Shown: positions 33,622 through 42,826, numbered from the stretch's first letter. The stretch is 64,000 bases of DNA from an uncultured Clostridium sp. (GCA_946498245.1 CAMMNN010000003.1:1-64000); one strand, 5' to 3'. Numbers and translations are program-made. The notes: a model not told the origin generated them from the letters alone.

Positions 33622-34176
33622 ATGCGCGTAATAGCCGGGAAAGCAAAAGGGCATCTTTTAATTGCGCCCAAAGGGCTGGGTACAAGGCCCATCACTGCGG
33701 TTATCAAAGAAGCATTATTCAACATTCTACAAACCAAAATTGTTGGATCACGTTTCCTTGATTTATTTTCAGGAAGTGGAAGTATTGGGATTGAAGCTAT
33801 AAGTCGAGGTGCCAAAAATGTTGTTTTTGTAGAGAAAGAACAAACTGCAATTAACGCTATAAAGAAGAACCTTGCAGCGTGCAAATTTCAAAATGGATAT
33901 AAAATCTATCAGGATGATGTATTCCGACAAATTAAACGATTAAACAAAAATGGATATACATTTGATATTATTTATCTTGACCCACCTTTTACAGTAGATA
34001 AAATCTTTTTACCAGTTATGGAAATTCTTTCAGACACAAAACTTCTAGAAAAAGACGGCATTATAGCAATCCGTACACGGAAAGAAAAAAGTATGCCTAA
34101 CATAATTGGTTCATTACAAAGATTCAAATTAAAAAAATATGGAATATCTAATCTTCATTTTTATTCACATATTTAA
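33622..34176 (+). CDS. rsmD: RsmD-like 16S rRNA (guanine-N2) methyltransferase
   Basis: This 184-residue SAM-dependent methyltransferase is of the RsmD family, whose members methylate G966 of 16S rRNA near the decoding region. It opens with MRVIAGKAKGHLL and RPITAVIKEALFNIL, then motif I FLDLFSGSGSIGIEA (about 48-62) and the catalytic YLDPPF (about 118-123). Chromosomal rsmD normally sits next to coaD; this copy instead follows the MutS2-like gene by 40 bases with GGAGG before it, so it is probably a second, acquired copy. The exact target base cannot be read from sequence. Confidence 0.85.
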   Translation: MRVIAGKAKGHLLIAPKGLGTRPITAVIKEALFNILQTKIVGSRFLDLFSGSGSIGIEAISRGAKNVVFVEKEQTAINAIKKNLAACKFQNGYKIYQDDVFRQIKRLNKNGYTFDIIYLDPPFTVDKIFLPVMEILSDTKLLEKDGIIAIRTRKEKSMPNIIGSLQRFKLKKYGISNLHFYSHI

Positions 34177-34179
34177 GCC

Positions 34180-34212
34180 AAAAAGACACCATGCACATTA
34201 TGGTGTCTTTTT
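34180..34212. terminator. Bidirectional terminator between rsmD and the Rpn gene
   Basis: AAAAAGACACCA (34180-34191) and TGGTGTCTTTTT (34201-34212) form a perfect 12-bp stem with T runs on both strands, midway between two convergent stops (34176 and 34222). The GACACCA stem also recurs in both ICE leader terminators. Confidence 0.9.
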
Positions 34213-34221
34213 TCAATATAA

Positions 34222-35187
34222 TTAAACGCATTCTTTTAAGTATTCTCTAATTTCATTCTCTGTCAGGCTGAATTTTTTCTGAAGACGCACAATGATTTCT
34301 GATTCCGGCAGTTGATCATCTTTATAAGCCTCAATCAGCCCATAAATCTTTCCTTTTTCGATTCCTCTTCTCTCGACGCCCTCACTTAAATTACACATAA
34401 GCGACACCTCACTTTCCAAACTCTGCGTCATCTCGATTGAAAAATCATGTTCCAGTATGTGACATTTTTCTTCCGGTTTCCTATCTGTGGAAAGAAGCAC
34501 ATCCAATAATTTCAAAATACCCGCATAATTCTGACTGTCCGCATGGCCAAGGCAAATCATAATAGCTGCCATCAGGTCATAGTACTGTTTTTCTTCTTTT
34601 ACAGTTCCTACCAGGTTTTCTTCTTCAATATAATATCTTGTTATACTGTTTTCCCTGTTTTTCGGCGGACTCATACAAATCCAGATGCTGTAAACTTTTT
34701 TAATCTTATTATATTGGGATTCCGTAAAACCTTTCCCATATTGGGAAGAAATCATACGGCAGCAATAATACAAAGCCCGTTCAATCAGCGGATACCCTGG
34801 ATAAAAATCATTTTGCGCCTCGATGTTGATAATCAGTTGAATACGCTCTCCTGAAACTGGAGCCGATGCCAGAAAACGGATGTCATAAGTTACTTTTCCC
34901 TCCGTCATGGTCACATCTTCATTTTCCATTCCAGAAATCAATGGGGTACTGCGCAGTGCCTCTTCGTCTGGATGTACCGGTACATCGGCCACACTGGGCG
35001 TTCCCTCAATATAGTTATTCGCAATCTCTTTTACATCACAGTCCCGAAACTCCTCCAGACAGTTTTTCATAATCCATGCCAGAATGATTTTTTCCGAAAG
35101 GAGCCGTTTGCAGGCAGCATCATACTTAGCTTTATCATCCGCGACGTGTATATTTTTTGCGATTGTCGTATCTATTTTCACTGCCAT
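34222..35187 (-). CDS. Rpn family recombination-promoting nuclease / putative transposase
   Basis: A 321-residue protein of the PD-(D/E)XK superfamily. The likely active site is D in VTYDIRFLA (about residue 100) followed by IINIEAQNDFYPGYP (about 118-132), giving the D...ExQ variant common in this family. The C-terminus (EKGKIYGLIEAYKDDQLPESEIIVRLQKKF) is the usual regulatory helix bundle. Rpn proteins cut DNA and promote recA-independent recombination. A truncated relative lies at 19302-19430. It has a GGAGG site close to the ATG and stands alone between two terminators. Confidence 0.8.
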   Translation of the reverse strand: MAVKIDTTIAKNIHVADDKAKYDAACKRLLSEKIILAWIMKNCLEEFRDCDVKEIANNYIEGTPSVADVPVHPDEEALRSTPLISGMENEDVTMTEGKVTYDIRFLASAPVSGERIQLIINIEAQNDFYPGYPLIERALYYCCRMISSQYGKGFTESQYNKIKKVYSIWICMSPPKNRENSITRYYIEEENLVGTVKEEKQYYDLMAAIMICLGHADSQNYAGILKLLDVLLSTDRKPEEKCHILEHDFSIEMTQSLESEVSLMCNLSEGVERRGIEKGKIYGLIEAYKDDQLPESEIIVRLQKKFSLTENEIREYLKECV

Positions 35188-35257
35188 CTCCTCCTGTTTT
35201 TTTCATTGTATCATAACCCCAGACAAGTTTCCACTTCTTTTTCCGGGCGCTTGTAAA

Positions 35258-35289
35258 CCAGGGAGAGAAGATATTCTCCTCTCCCCTGG
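35258..35289 (-). terminator. Probable terminator of the MoxR/VWA operon
   Basis: CCAGGGAGAG (35258-35267) pairs with CTCTCCCCTGG (35279-35289) with one bulge, just after the stop at 35299. The T tract is weak. Confidence 0.5.
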
Positions 35290-35298
35290 AAAATTTCT

Positions 35299-36009
35299 CT
35301 ACGCTGCCTCTTTTTCGCTTGCGGGCAGTAAAGCTGCTGCCAGCTCCTGTATCTCTTTACTTAACATCTGATACAGGCTGAAAAAGTTGCCAATCCGGTT
35401 CTGCCGGAATGCGTATTCTAATTCAAAGGCCCGTATATATGCCTCTGTCCTGCAAAAGATCCGGAACATATCCTCATCATTTAGGAAAATCCGCACCTTT
35501 GTCTCACAAATATAGCTGTCTTTCTGACAGAATGTACCGCCGTTGGAGTTTTTTTGAGGTATCCCACATCCATTCTCGATTTCTACAAACCATGGGAAAT
35601 TCCGTTTCCGTCCCTGGCTGTCTGTCTCATAGCGGGTAATCTGCATCTTGCGAACCGTACTGTAACCTTTTTCATTGGGTTCTCCAAATATTTTTTCCCG
35701 CCGGAAATCAAACTCCAGCAGATGACAGAACAGAGCCGAATAGATATATTTGACATCTTCCGGTGTCAGATTATCGGTCACATAGGTTGATTCACCATTG
35801 ACCTTTTGACTGTAATCCAGCATATTTACACGGATTCTGGAACGCTCACCTGCTTCCGATTTCTCTCCCATTGCATGAATATGGGCCGGAAACCGTCTTG
35901 ATGAGGGTTTCAGATTATCCCACAGTTCAATCAATGCCTTGTCCGTCTTATAAACAGCAATCTGCCCGGACTCTTCTTGGGACCAGTCTTTCTTTTTCTC
36001 CTGTGCCAT
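35299..36009 (-). CDS. Hypothetical protein of the MoxR/VWA cassette
   Basis: This is a 236-residue soluble protein that I do not recognise. The middle contains YVTDNLTPEDVKYIYSALF and REKIFGEPNEKGYSTVRKM; a Tyr-, Lys- and Glu-rich C-terminus (VRIFLNDEDMFRIFCRTEAY) follows. It begins 10 bases after the end of the VWA gene with AGGAGGG before it, so it belongs to the same transcription unit as the MoxR and VWA genes and may be their target or adaptor. Confidence 0.55.
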   Translation of the reverse strand: MAQEKKKDWSQEESGQIAVYKTDKALIELWDNLKPSSRRFPAHIHAMGEKSEAGERSRIRVNMLDYSQKVNGESTYVTDNLTPEDVKYIYSALFCHLLEFDFRREKIFGEPNEKGYSTVRKMQITRYETDSQGRKRNFPWFVEIENGCGIPQKNSNGGTFCQKDSYICETKVRIFLNDEDMFRIFCRTEAYIRAFELEYAFRQNRIGNFFSLYQMLSKEIQELAAALLPASEKEAA

Positions 36010-36019
36010 AGAATCCCTC

Positions 36020-38116
36020 CTAGCGTTTCATATACTTTGTAAGCAGCTCCGCAAACTTCGCCGGCATGGTTTTCATATCCGAAATATTTAAGAACCCTTC
36101 TTTATAAATGGACTCGATAATCTCCCGATCTTCTCCGACAGCAGCCGCAAATACATGGGCGCCTCTCCTTTCCAGACGCCTTTTAATATCCTGTAAGTCT
36201 TTCTTTGCCATTTCGCCGCTATACTGACAGGCACTGGGACGGCCATCCGAAATCAAAACCAGGATTTTAAACTCCTCCTCTCTCTTTAAAAGGCGCTCTC
36301 CCACAAACTGAAGAGCAGCCCCATCCCGGTTTGCTCCGATAATTTCCATTCCTGCAATCCGCAGTGCATCTTTTCCGTCTGTGGAATCAAAATCCGCGTA
36401 TGCACAGATATCAACCACTTCGTCCACTCTGCCGTCGCTTGGATAATGTGTACTGTGCCCATAGACCATGACCGGAATGGAAAGGGTCTGGCAAAAATCA
36501 TAGAGAACTAAGGCCGCATTCCTTGCATAGATAATTCTTGAATCCGAGTTCATGGAACCGGATACATCTACCAGCAACGCAAATGCCACGGAAAATCCGT
36601 CCTCTGGAAGAACTTTCTTTTCAAAAATACGGCCATCCTGCCGATACAAGGAAGCTCTGCTGAGGCGTTTTCCCATATAAAGGCCATTTAATGTCCCGCC
36701 CTCTTTCTTTTCAAGAATTTCTGACACAGATTCCTGCAGCCGCTTTGATATTTTTTGGATTTCCGGTTTCAGACACTCATAGCTTTGGACGAGCCCCTCC
36801 GAAATCTCCAATTCCCTGTGCAGCTGAAACTGGCAGTCTTTATGAAGCTCTCCAAAAGAAGTCTGCTTTAGTTCTTCCTGCAGCCTGTTTCTTAGCTGCT
36901 CCTCCTCCTGTTCATGCAGACGCTGTCCGGCTGTTTCATTCAGAACCCCTGGTAAATTCGTAAGCAGACTCCAAATATCCTTTCCATCTTTCCCCTGCTC
37001 CGAACTCCCATTTTCTCCTTTCGCAAATTTTTTCTGTTCCTCCCATAATGTTTCCGTCTCTTTGCTGCTTTCTGTACTCTCTTCAGAATAATTTTGTTCG
37101 GCGGCCTGGTTTTTCCACTCCTCCGGCATGGTTCTGTTTTTTCCCCCGCTTGACGTGTCAGACCCCGAAGAAAGGCTGTTCCAATGTATCTTTTTTCTCC
37201 AGTAGTCTTCCAGAGCTTTCCGTTGGTCATTCGGCATCTGTCCGGGATTCTTTTCCCGCAGTTCTTTCCTGGCATCCCGGATTTGTCCTTTCAGATATTT
37301 CCAGATGATGAGCATTAACCGGTTTGTCGCATGAAAACGGATATCCGCGTCCTCACTGAATACCGCTGTACGAATGACAGGTTTACATCGCTTTAAGCAC
37401 ATCCGATGTGCTTTGGAATACTGGGACTCTTCCTCGGTCTCCCCAGCTCTTGCATATCGAAAAATCAGATCCAGCATCAGGCTTAGGCTGTTTCCTTCCA
37501 GCTCCCGCTCCTGCACAGAGGGGATAGCCTTAATCACAACAGCAGCGTTGCTCTGGATTGTCTGGCGAACGCTTCCCGGATACTCCTGGCACATTAAACT
37601 CTCTACATACACATCCTCCAGTACATTGTTTAAATATCCTGCTACTTTTTGCATACAAAAAATGGCCGCTGGGTCTCTGGTTTTCAGAAACTTTTCAAAC
37701 TCTTTCCAGGCCCGTTCCTCTGCCGCGCTGTTTCTTTGAGGCGGACAGGGGTAACAAATCCCCTGTCTCAATCCATTTAAGTAGAAGTACCTCCGGTCAA
37801 AATCCGTGTACCGCACATGGCCGCATTCATGGGCAACCAGTCCCTCGTGGCTCTTTACTTTTGCCTCCCGTTCCGGATAGTTCCTGGTTACCACATTAGC
37901 CGCATTCAGTGTGATTAACTGGCCGTCTGTATAGGCAATATTGTTCTCCTGCTTTTCATCATAGAAGATCTGTACTTCCAGTTCCTTTTTCTGTCCCAGG
38001 GCTCTTGCAAACTTCCTTAACACATGGTGATAGGAGTCCGACAAGAATACATCTCTGTCCGTCAGTTGGCTCCGGATTTCTGAAAGCCGCTTTTTTCTAT
38101 CTTTTTTTATTTTCAA
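36020..38116 (-). CDS. VWA-domain protein with N-terminal metallopeptidase-like motif
   Basis: This is a 698-residue protein with a CobT-like plan. The TTG start at 38116 follows AAGGAGGG. Near residue 95 it has LVAHECGHVRY, an HExxH-like zinc motif (HECGH). The middle (about 300-390) is charged and low in complexity (Ser, Glu, Lys). The C-terminal von Willebrand A domain has the MIDAS motif DVSGSMNSDS near residue 517, with later DGKD and SDGRPS elements. It pairs with the MoxR AAA ATPase gene 10 bases upstream; such pairs act as chaperone or metal-insertion machines. Here the partner protein is unknown. Confidence 0.85.
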   Translation of the reverse strand: MKIKKDRKKRLSEIRSQLTDRDVFLSDSYHHVLRKFARALGQKKELEVQIFYDEKQENNIAYTDGQLITLNAANVVTRNYPEREAKVKSHEGLVAHECGHVRYTDFDRRYFYLNGLRQGICYPCPPQRNSAAEERAWKEFEKFLKTRDPAAIFCMQKVAGYLNNVLEDVYVESLMCQEYPGSVRQTIQSNAAVVIKAIPSVQERELEGNSLSLMLDLIFRYARAGETEEESQYSKAHRMCLKRCKPVIRTAVFSEDADIRFHATNRLMLIIWKYLKGQIRDARKELREKNPGQMPNDQRKALEDYWRKKIHWNSLSSGSDTSSGGKNRTMPEEWKNQAAEQNYSEESTESSKETETLWEEQKKFAKGENGSSEQGKDGKDIWSLLTNLPGVLNETAGQRLHEQEEEQLRNRLQEELKQTSFGELHKDCQFQLHRELEISEGLVQSYECLKPEIQKISKRLQESVSEILEKKEGGTLNGLYMGKRLSRASLYRQDGRIFEKKVLPEDGFSVAFALLVDVSGSMNSDSRIIYARNAALVLYDFCQTLSIPVMVYGHSTHYPSDGRVDEVVDICAYADFDSTDGKDALRIAGMEIIGANRDGAALQFVGERLLKREEEFKILVLISDGRPSACQYSGEMAKKDLQDIKRRLERRGAHVFAAAVGEDREIIESIYKEGFLNISDMKTMPAKFAELLTKYMKR

Positions 38117-38126
38117 AGTTCCCTCC

Positions 38127-39923
38127 TTATGCTGCCTGTTTTTCCTGGAAACGGGTCAGAATCTGGGTTTTATAAATTTCCTCCCGCGTTTCTTTTTCCG
38201 GCGCAGCTTTTGCCACCACCGTATTTCTGGCGGCCCGACATACATCCCCTTCGATCTGGGCAGGCCATACCCAGTCCTCATATTCCCGGTATCCGCATAC
38301 GCCGCCGGTTACCATTTCCTCACGGCAGTATTCCTGAATTGCACATACCGTATCTGCCATCTTTTTCAACTGCCTCTTATTTTTGACAGGGCCCCTTTTC
38401 ACAACCCGTTCCACCATATCTTCGGCCGACAAGGGTTCTGCATACAGAATCATCCGCATTCGTGACAATACGGATTCATTAAATCCCCGGCAGCCTTTAT
38501 AGTCCATATTGGTAGTAAGGATAATGACTGTATCCGGATTCCGGCTCACGACTTCCCCATTGGTAAGGGTAATCGTAGCGCCATCATCCAAAAGGCCATT
38601 TAACTTTACCAGCGTGCCCGGTTTTGATATGACTGACGGCTCCTGGATTTCCACCACAGAGGGCCGCCGGCAGCCTGTGACAATGCTGGATTCCACCATC
38701 ACATAGTCTTTCTCCCGTTGTCCGGCCTGGTAGCCCTCATCATACAGATTTTTTAAAATTTTTCGGAACACATACTCATAATCTGCATCTTCCTCATACA
38801 CACCGGTTACCATCGCCAGGGCCGTTGCCGGATCCAGCATCATATCCTGAAATCCCGGCATAACAGCTTTTACTGGCGCGTCCTGGTTTCCTGTGTTGGG
38901 AATCATGCTGGAAACCAAATCTACTTCATCTGTCGCTTCCCCGCAGGTAAAGCTGTAATAGGGAAGCCCCAACAGCTGTGCAATCATTTTTGCACTGGTA
39001 GTCTTTCCCGTTCCAGACTCTCCGGCCATCATAAAGACACGCATGGGCGTCTTGCAGACAGCCTCGGTAATCTTTACCACATCTTCCGGCACATCATACG
39101 TTTCGGGCAAACTGGGAATTCTGGTCTTCTCCTCATCTGTCAGAGAAACGTTCCGTTTGTATTTTTCTTTTATCTCCCCGATTGTGAAGCGGCTCCCCTT
39201 TTGATTTACCGAAAATACCTGGAAGACGCCAAATTCAGTGACCGTGGGCATATAATCCTTTAATTTTGACTTCTGGATTGCCGGGATATTGCCATATTCC
39301 ACATCCTCCTTTACAAACGGGATCCCCGCAGTACCCAAAGAATCGGCATTTTCAATCCTCCGGTATAAGTTATCGCACAGGCGGAAAGCGCAGTCCATGC
39401 TGTCACTTAAATTGGAAAACCCATCTGCTTTCAGTTTCTGAAATTGTTTAAATGTCTTGGCAAACTCATCATCATGAATTGGCCCCTCCGCAAAACTGGC
39501 ACAGGCAAGCAGTAATAACAGTTCTTTACCCGAACCGTCTGCCTGCCCGATTTTAGGAAATGCCCCGTAGGCAGAACCGCTTTTCGTCATTCCTCTCCAC
39601 GACCCGTCTTTGGGATTGTAAACCAGCATACGCACGGTATTGTCTTTCACATATTCCAGATAATACTTTTCAATTTCCTGAAGCTTCTTCTCATATCCAA
39701 ACGCTCCATTATCATTCCCTGCCATCAAATCTGCCGCAGCGATTAACGCCCGGAGAGTGGCCCCATGCAATGTGGCCCGTTTCCCTCTGGTCATATGGTT
39801 ATGAATAGAAATGCTTGAAAGGTCCGTAGAATCTTTTTTCCCTCTTTTCGCTGTTTCAGTTCCAAATGGCTCCGGAAGCGGTCTCTGGAATGTCCAGTTT
39901 TCAAAAATCTTTGTTCGACCCAT
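38127..39923 (-). CDS. MoxR-type AAA+ ATPase
   Basis: A 598-residue protein. An N-terminal domain of about 290 residues has no recognised fold. The AAA+ module follows: Walker A GESGTGKTT (about 301-309), a CGEATDEVDLVSSMIP segment, Walker B-like VEIQEPSVI, sensor-like IILTTNMDYKGCRGFN, and SRMRMILYAEPLS. This is the MoxR/BchI-like pattern. Together with the VWA protein it forms the known MoxR-VWA pair. The gene lies between the RecD2-type helicase gene and the VWA gene in the ICE operon. The large N-terminal extension is unusual for MoxR (commonly about 320 residues). Confidence 0.85.
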   Translation of the reverse strand: MGRTKIFENWTFQRPLPEPFGTETAKRGKKDSTDLSSISIHNHMTRGKRATLHGATLRALIAAADLMAGNDNGAFGYEKKLQEIEKYYLEYVKDNTVRMLVYNPKDGSWRGMTKSGSAYGAFPKIGQADGSGKELLLLLACASFAEGPIHDDEFAKTFKQFQKLKADGFSNLSDSMDCAFRLCDNLYRRIENADSLGTAGIPFVKEDVEYGNIPAIQKSKLKDYMPTVTEFGVFQVFSVNQKGSRFTIGEIKEKYKRNVSLTDEEKTRIPSLPETYDVPEDVVKITEAVCKTPMRVFMMAGESGTGKTTSAKMIAQLLGLPYYSFTCGEATDEVDLVSSMIPNTGNQDAPVKAVMPGFQDMMLDPATALAMVTGVYEEDADYEYVFRKILKNLYDEGYQAGQREKDYVMVESSIVTGCRRPSVVEIQEPSVISKPGTLVKLNGLLDDGATITLTNGEVVSRNPDTVIILTTNMDYKGCRGFNESVLSRMRMILYAEPLSAEDMVERVVKRGPVKNKRQLKKMADTVCAIQEYCREEMVTGGVCGYREYEDWVWPAQIEGDVCRAARNTVVAKAAPEKETREEIYKTQILTRFQEKQAA

Positions 39924-39942
39924 AAATGATATGTTCCTCCTG

Positions 39943-42153
39943 CTATGCTACTTTTTTCTGATATCCCTGTACCTCTGCTTCTCTCTGGATTCGTCTGGCC
40001 AACAACGTATTTCGCGTACCAGCCTGGTTTCTTTCAATCGCCCTGGCAAGAGCTGACTCGGTGCCAATCAAATGAACTCTTTTTTTAGCCCGGGTAATCC
40101 CTGTATAATACACATTCCGCTGAAGCAGAATCGAATACGCCCACAAAACAGGCAGAATGACTACGGGATATTCACTTCCCTGGCTTTTATGAACACTGGT
40201 TGCATACGCCTGTTCCAGATTTTTCAGGTCGTCTTCCTCATAGCCTGCCTGGATTCCGCCGAAATCCACAGTCATCTTGCGGCTGCCCTCCCGGTTTCTC
40301 ACAATACTCATAATCCGGCCAGTATCTCCATTGGAAATATCTCCCATGTTCTTCATCTGCATTACCTTATCTCCCAGTCGGAATATCCGTCCTCCGAACT
40401 GCCATTCTTCCTTATCAGGAGCCGGCGGATTGGCAATCTGCTGGAGCCGTCCATTTAGAAAATTCGACGAACTCTGCAGCTTTGTCCGCCTGGGGGACAG
40501 TACCTGCACCATATCCAGGTTTCCTTCTGCAATCTGAATTTCTTCCCGGTAAACCCGTTCAATCATCCGGGCTGCGTCTTCATCGGTTTTTGCCCGGTGG
40601 AACTGAAAATCATCGCCGTAAAGAAGTCTCTTCTTTCCGCGATTCATCCTGTCTGCATTTAAAATGATGAGAGAATCCTTTTCCTGGCGGAAAAAGATGT
40701 CCAATACCGTCACGGGAATACAGCCGGACTCTATCATTCCCCGGAACACATCCCCCGCACCGACGGAAGGAAGCTGATCCACATCGCCTACAACCACCAA
40801 CCTGGAACCGGTTTTGATTCTGGAAAAGAACACGCTGGAAAGCCACATATCGGCCATGGTAAACTCATCTGCAATGATTAAGTCCGCCTCAAGCTCCTCC
40901 CCGTTGTAGCACTCCTCCATCTCATCATCATCGCCTGTTAAGTAAAGAGCTTTGTGCATGGTGAGCGCCGGAGATTCCGTACTCTCTGACAGCCGTTTCC
41001 TGGCCCGTCCAGTTGGGGCGCACAGCAGGATGGATTCTCCCATTTTCAGCCGTTCGTACACCTTTAATACCACATTCAAAATGGTGGTTTTTCCTTTACC
41101 CGGCCCTCCTGTAATAATGGAAACGGGAGAGCTGAACACTTTCCGCACTGCCTCCTTTTGCTTTTCAGACAATACCAGACCAATTTCCGCCTGGACCTCT
41201 TCTAATTCCTGTTCAATGGAACCGCTCCATATCTCGGCTTTCATAAGCCGAATCAGATGATACGCCGCCATCTGCTCCGCATACCGGCATTCCTTTAAAT
41301 AAATGGCGCTCTTTCCGTCTGAAAGCCGTTCCGCTTCCAGAGAGCCGTCCTGCAGAACCATCTGGTTGCCCGCAGACATAATTGCAGTTTCGGGAATTAC
41401 GACTCTGTTTGCGTTCTTATTTAATATTTCAGTGGCTTTCCCAACAATTTCCTGATTCTGCAGGAAGAGATGACCGTTCCCGCCTGCCTCTTTTAATACA
41501 TACCGGATAGCCGCTTTCATGCGCATCGGCGCATCCGGCGCCGCCATTTTCCCATTCTGAACGATTTCATCCACCGTCAAAAACCCAAATCCCGGCACTT
41601 CACACAGCCGGTATGGGTCATGCTTTACAATTCTGACTGCCTCTGCTCCAAAATGTTCCTGAATCTTTTTCGCTTTCTTTGGCGTAACTTTAAAAGGCGC
41701 AAGAAAAGCCATCAGTTCCCGGATATCCTCACTTTCATGGTAAGAGCTTAAAATCGCATCCAGCTTTCCCTGAGAAATCCCTCGGATTTCCAACAGCTTT
41801 TCCGGCTCCTGTTCGATGACCTGGAACGTATTTTCTCCAAACCGCTCTACAATCGCCCTGGCTGTTACCTCACCGACTCCTTTTATCAAGTCTGAGGAAA
41901 GGTATCCCGCAATCCCCTCTTTCGTCTTCGGCGTAATAATCTGGTACTGCTGAACATGGAACTGCACTCCATATTGCTGGGAATTTATCCATTCCCCTTT
42001 CAGTTCAATCTCTACCTCTTTTGCACAGGGCAGGCCATATCCAACTGCGGTAATCCGCTTTCCAGGGATTCCATTCTCCATAACCCGATAGGAAACCACC
42101 ATATACCCGCTCTTTGCATTTTTATTGACCTGATATTCAAATCTGCATATCAT
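39943..42153 (-). CDS. recD2: RecD2-type ATP-dependent DNA helicase
   Basis: This is a 736-residue superfamily 1B 5'-3' helicase. An N-terminal OB-like region and helix-hairpin-helix repeats (about 80-230; LIKGVGEVTARAIVERFG, LLEIRGISQGKL) precede the motor: motif I GGPGKGKTT (about 345-353), motif II LIIADEFTMAD, motif III GDVDQLPSVGAGDVF, and motif VI-region YATSVHKSQGSEYPVV with YTGITRAKKRVHLIG. The protein is complete and normal in length. On the ICE it probably serves replication or strand processing. Its start overlaps the upstream stop by 4 bases. Confidence 0.92.
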   Translation of the reverse strand: MICRFEYQVNKNAKSGYMVVSYRVMENGIPGKRITAVGYGLPCAKEVEIELKGEWINSQQYGVQFHVQQYQIITPKTKEGIAGYLSSDLIKGVGEVTARAIVERFGENTFQVIEQEPEKLLEIRGISQGKLDAILSSYHESEDIRELMAFLAPFKVTPKKAKKIQEHFGAEAVRIVKHDPYRLCEVPGFGFLTVDEIVQNGKMAAPDAPMRMKAAIRYVLKEAGGNGHLFLQNQEIVGKATEILNKNANRVVIPETAIMSAGNQMVLQDGSLEAERLSDGKSAIYLKECRYAEQMAAYHLIRLMKAEIWSGSIEQELEEVQAEIGLVLSEKQKEAVRKVFSSPVSIITGGPGKGKTTILNVVLKVYERLKMGESILLCAPTGRARKRLSESTESPALTMHKALYLTGDDDEMEECYNGEELEADLIIADEFTMADMWLSSVFFSRIKTGSRLVVVGDVDQLPSVGAGDVFRGMIESGCIPVTVLDIFFRQEKDSLIILNADRMNRGKKRLLYGDDFQFHRAKTDEDAARMIERVYREEIQIAEGNLDMVQVLSPRRTKLQSSSNFLNGRLQQIANPPAPDKEEWQFGGRIFRLGDKVMQMKNMGDISNGDTGRIMSIVRNREGSRKMTVDFGGIQAGYEEDDLKNLEQAYATSVHKSQGSEYPVVILPVLWAYSILLQRNVYYTGITRAKKRVHLIGTESALARAIERNQAGTRNTLLARRIQREAEVQGYQKKVA

Positions 42154-42740
42154 TCTGCTGCCTCCTGATTCTTTCGCCAGTTAATGTAAAGGTATTTTCC
42201 CCGTTCTTCTGCCCAGACGCCGTCTTTACGCAAGCAGTCAGCAATCTCAGACGCATGGTTTCCCGGATACCCATAAAAAATCTGGATTCTCCGGTACCCT
42301 TTCGCTGTCCTTACGTTACAAATCCCATCCTTACGGATCCAGCACTCCTGAATTCCTTTGCCCCACATCCGTTCTCTCAATGACTGAAACTGTGGTTTGC
42401 CTTTCATTTCATACCAGATTTCCAGTCCATCTTCTGCCAGCTCCGATGATTCCTGGCCGCAGGCGTTCTCCGGATTTTTTGCGGGTTCCGCTTTTGCCGT
42501 TTCCTCTTTCTTTCGTTCTTTATCATCGGCACCTGATTGCCCGCTGTTGCTTGGTTCCCGAACCAGGCGGATTCTCCAGCCCTGTTTGAAAAAGAAATGG
42601 TATCCTGCAAATGGAACCACAAAGGAAACGGCACTCACAAGAATAGCCAGAATAAACGGGGCTGCAAAATGCAGAATCACACTTCCCAAGGCGCACCCTA
42701 TAAAGATTGCTGCAATTTTTTCTACATCCTGTATCTTCAT
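42150..42740 (-). CDS. Hypothetical two-helix membrane protein
   Basis: This 196-residue protein starts at 42740 (MKIQDVEKI), chosen because GAGGAG precedes it; the farther ATG at 42785 lies inside a terminator. Two membrane helices occupy about 10-52 (IAAIFIGCALGSVILHF and PFILAILVSAVSFVVPFAG). A basic loop, an acidic linker and a soluble C-terminal domain (GKPQFQSLRERMWGKGIQE, ICNVRTAKGYRRIQIFYG) follow. No family is recognised. It is translationally coupled to the helicase gene. Confidence 0.6.
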   Translation of the reverse strand: MKIQDVEKIAAIFIGCALGSVILHFAAPFILAILVSAVSFVVPFAGYHFFFKQGWRIRLVREPSNSGQSGADDKERKKEETAKAEPAKNPENACGQESSELAEDGLEIWYEMKGKPQFQSLRERMWGKGIQECWIRKDGICNVRTAKGYRRIQIFYGYPGNHASEIADCLRKDGVWAEERGKYLYINWRKNQEAAE

Positions 42741-42762
42741 TTTCTTCTCCTCTTCTTTTATA

Positions 42763-42798
42763 AAAAACTGCCGGAATATCATCATCCCGGCAGTTTTT
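42763..42798 (-). terminator. Terminator between ssb and the next gene
   Basis: AAAAACTGCCGG (42763-42774) and CCGGCAGTTTTT (42787-42798) form a perfect 12-bp stem with T runs on both strands. It ends 22 bases before the start of the next co-oriented gene, so it may act as an attenuator dividing the long ICE operon. Confidence 0.8.
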
Positions 42799-42826
42799 CT
42801 CTACTCTAACTTCTTAGATCATACTT

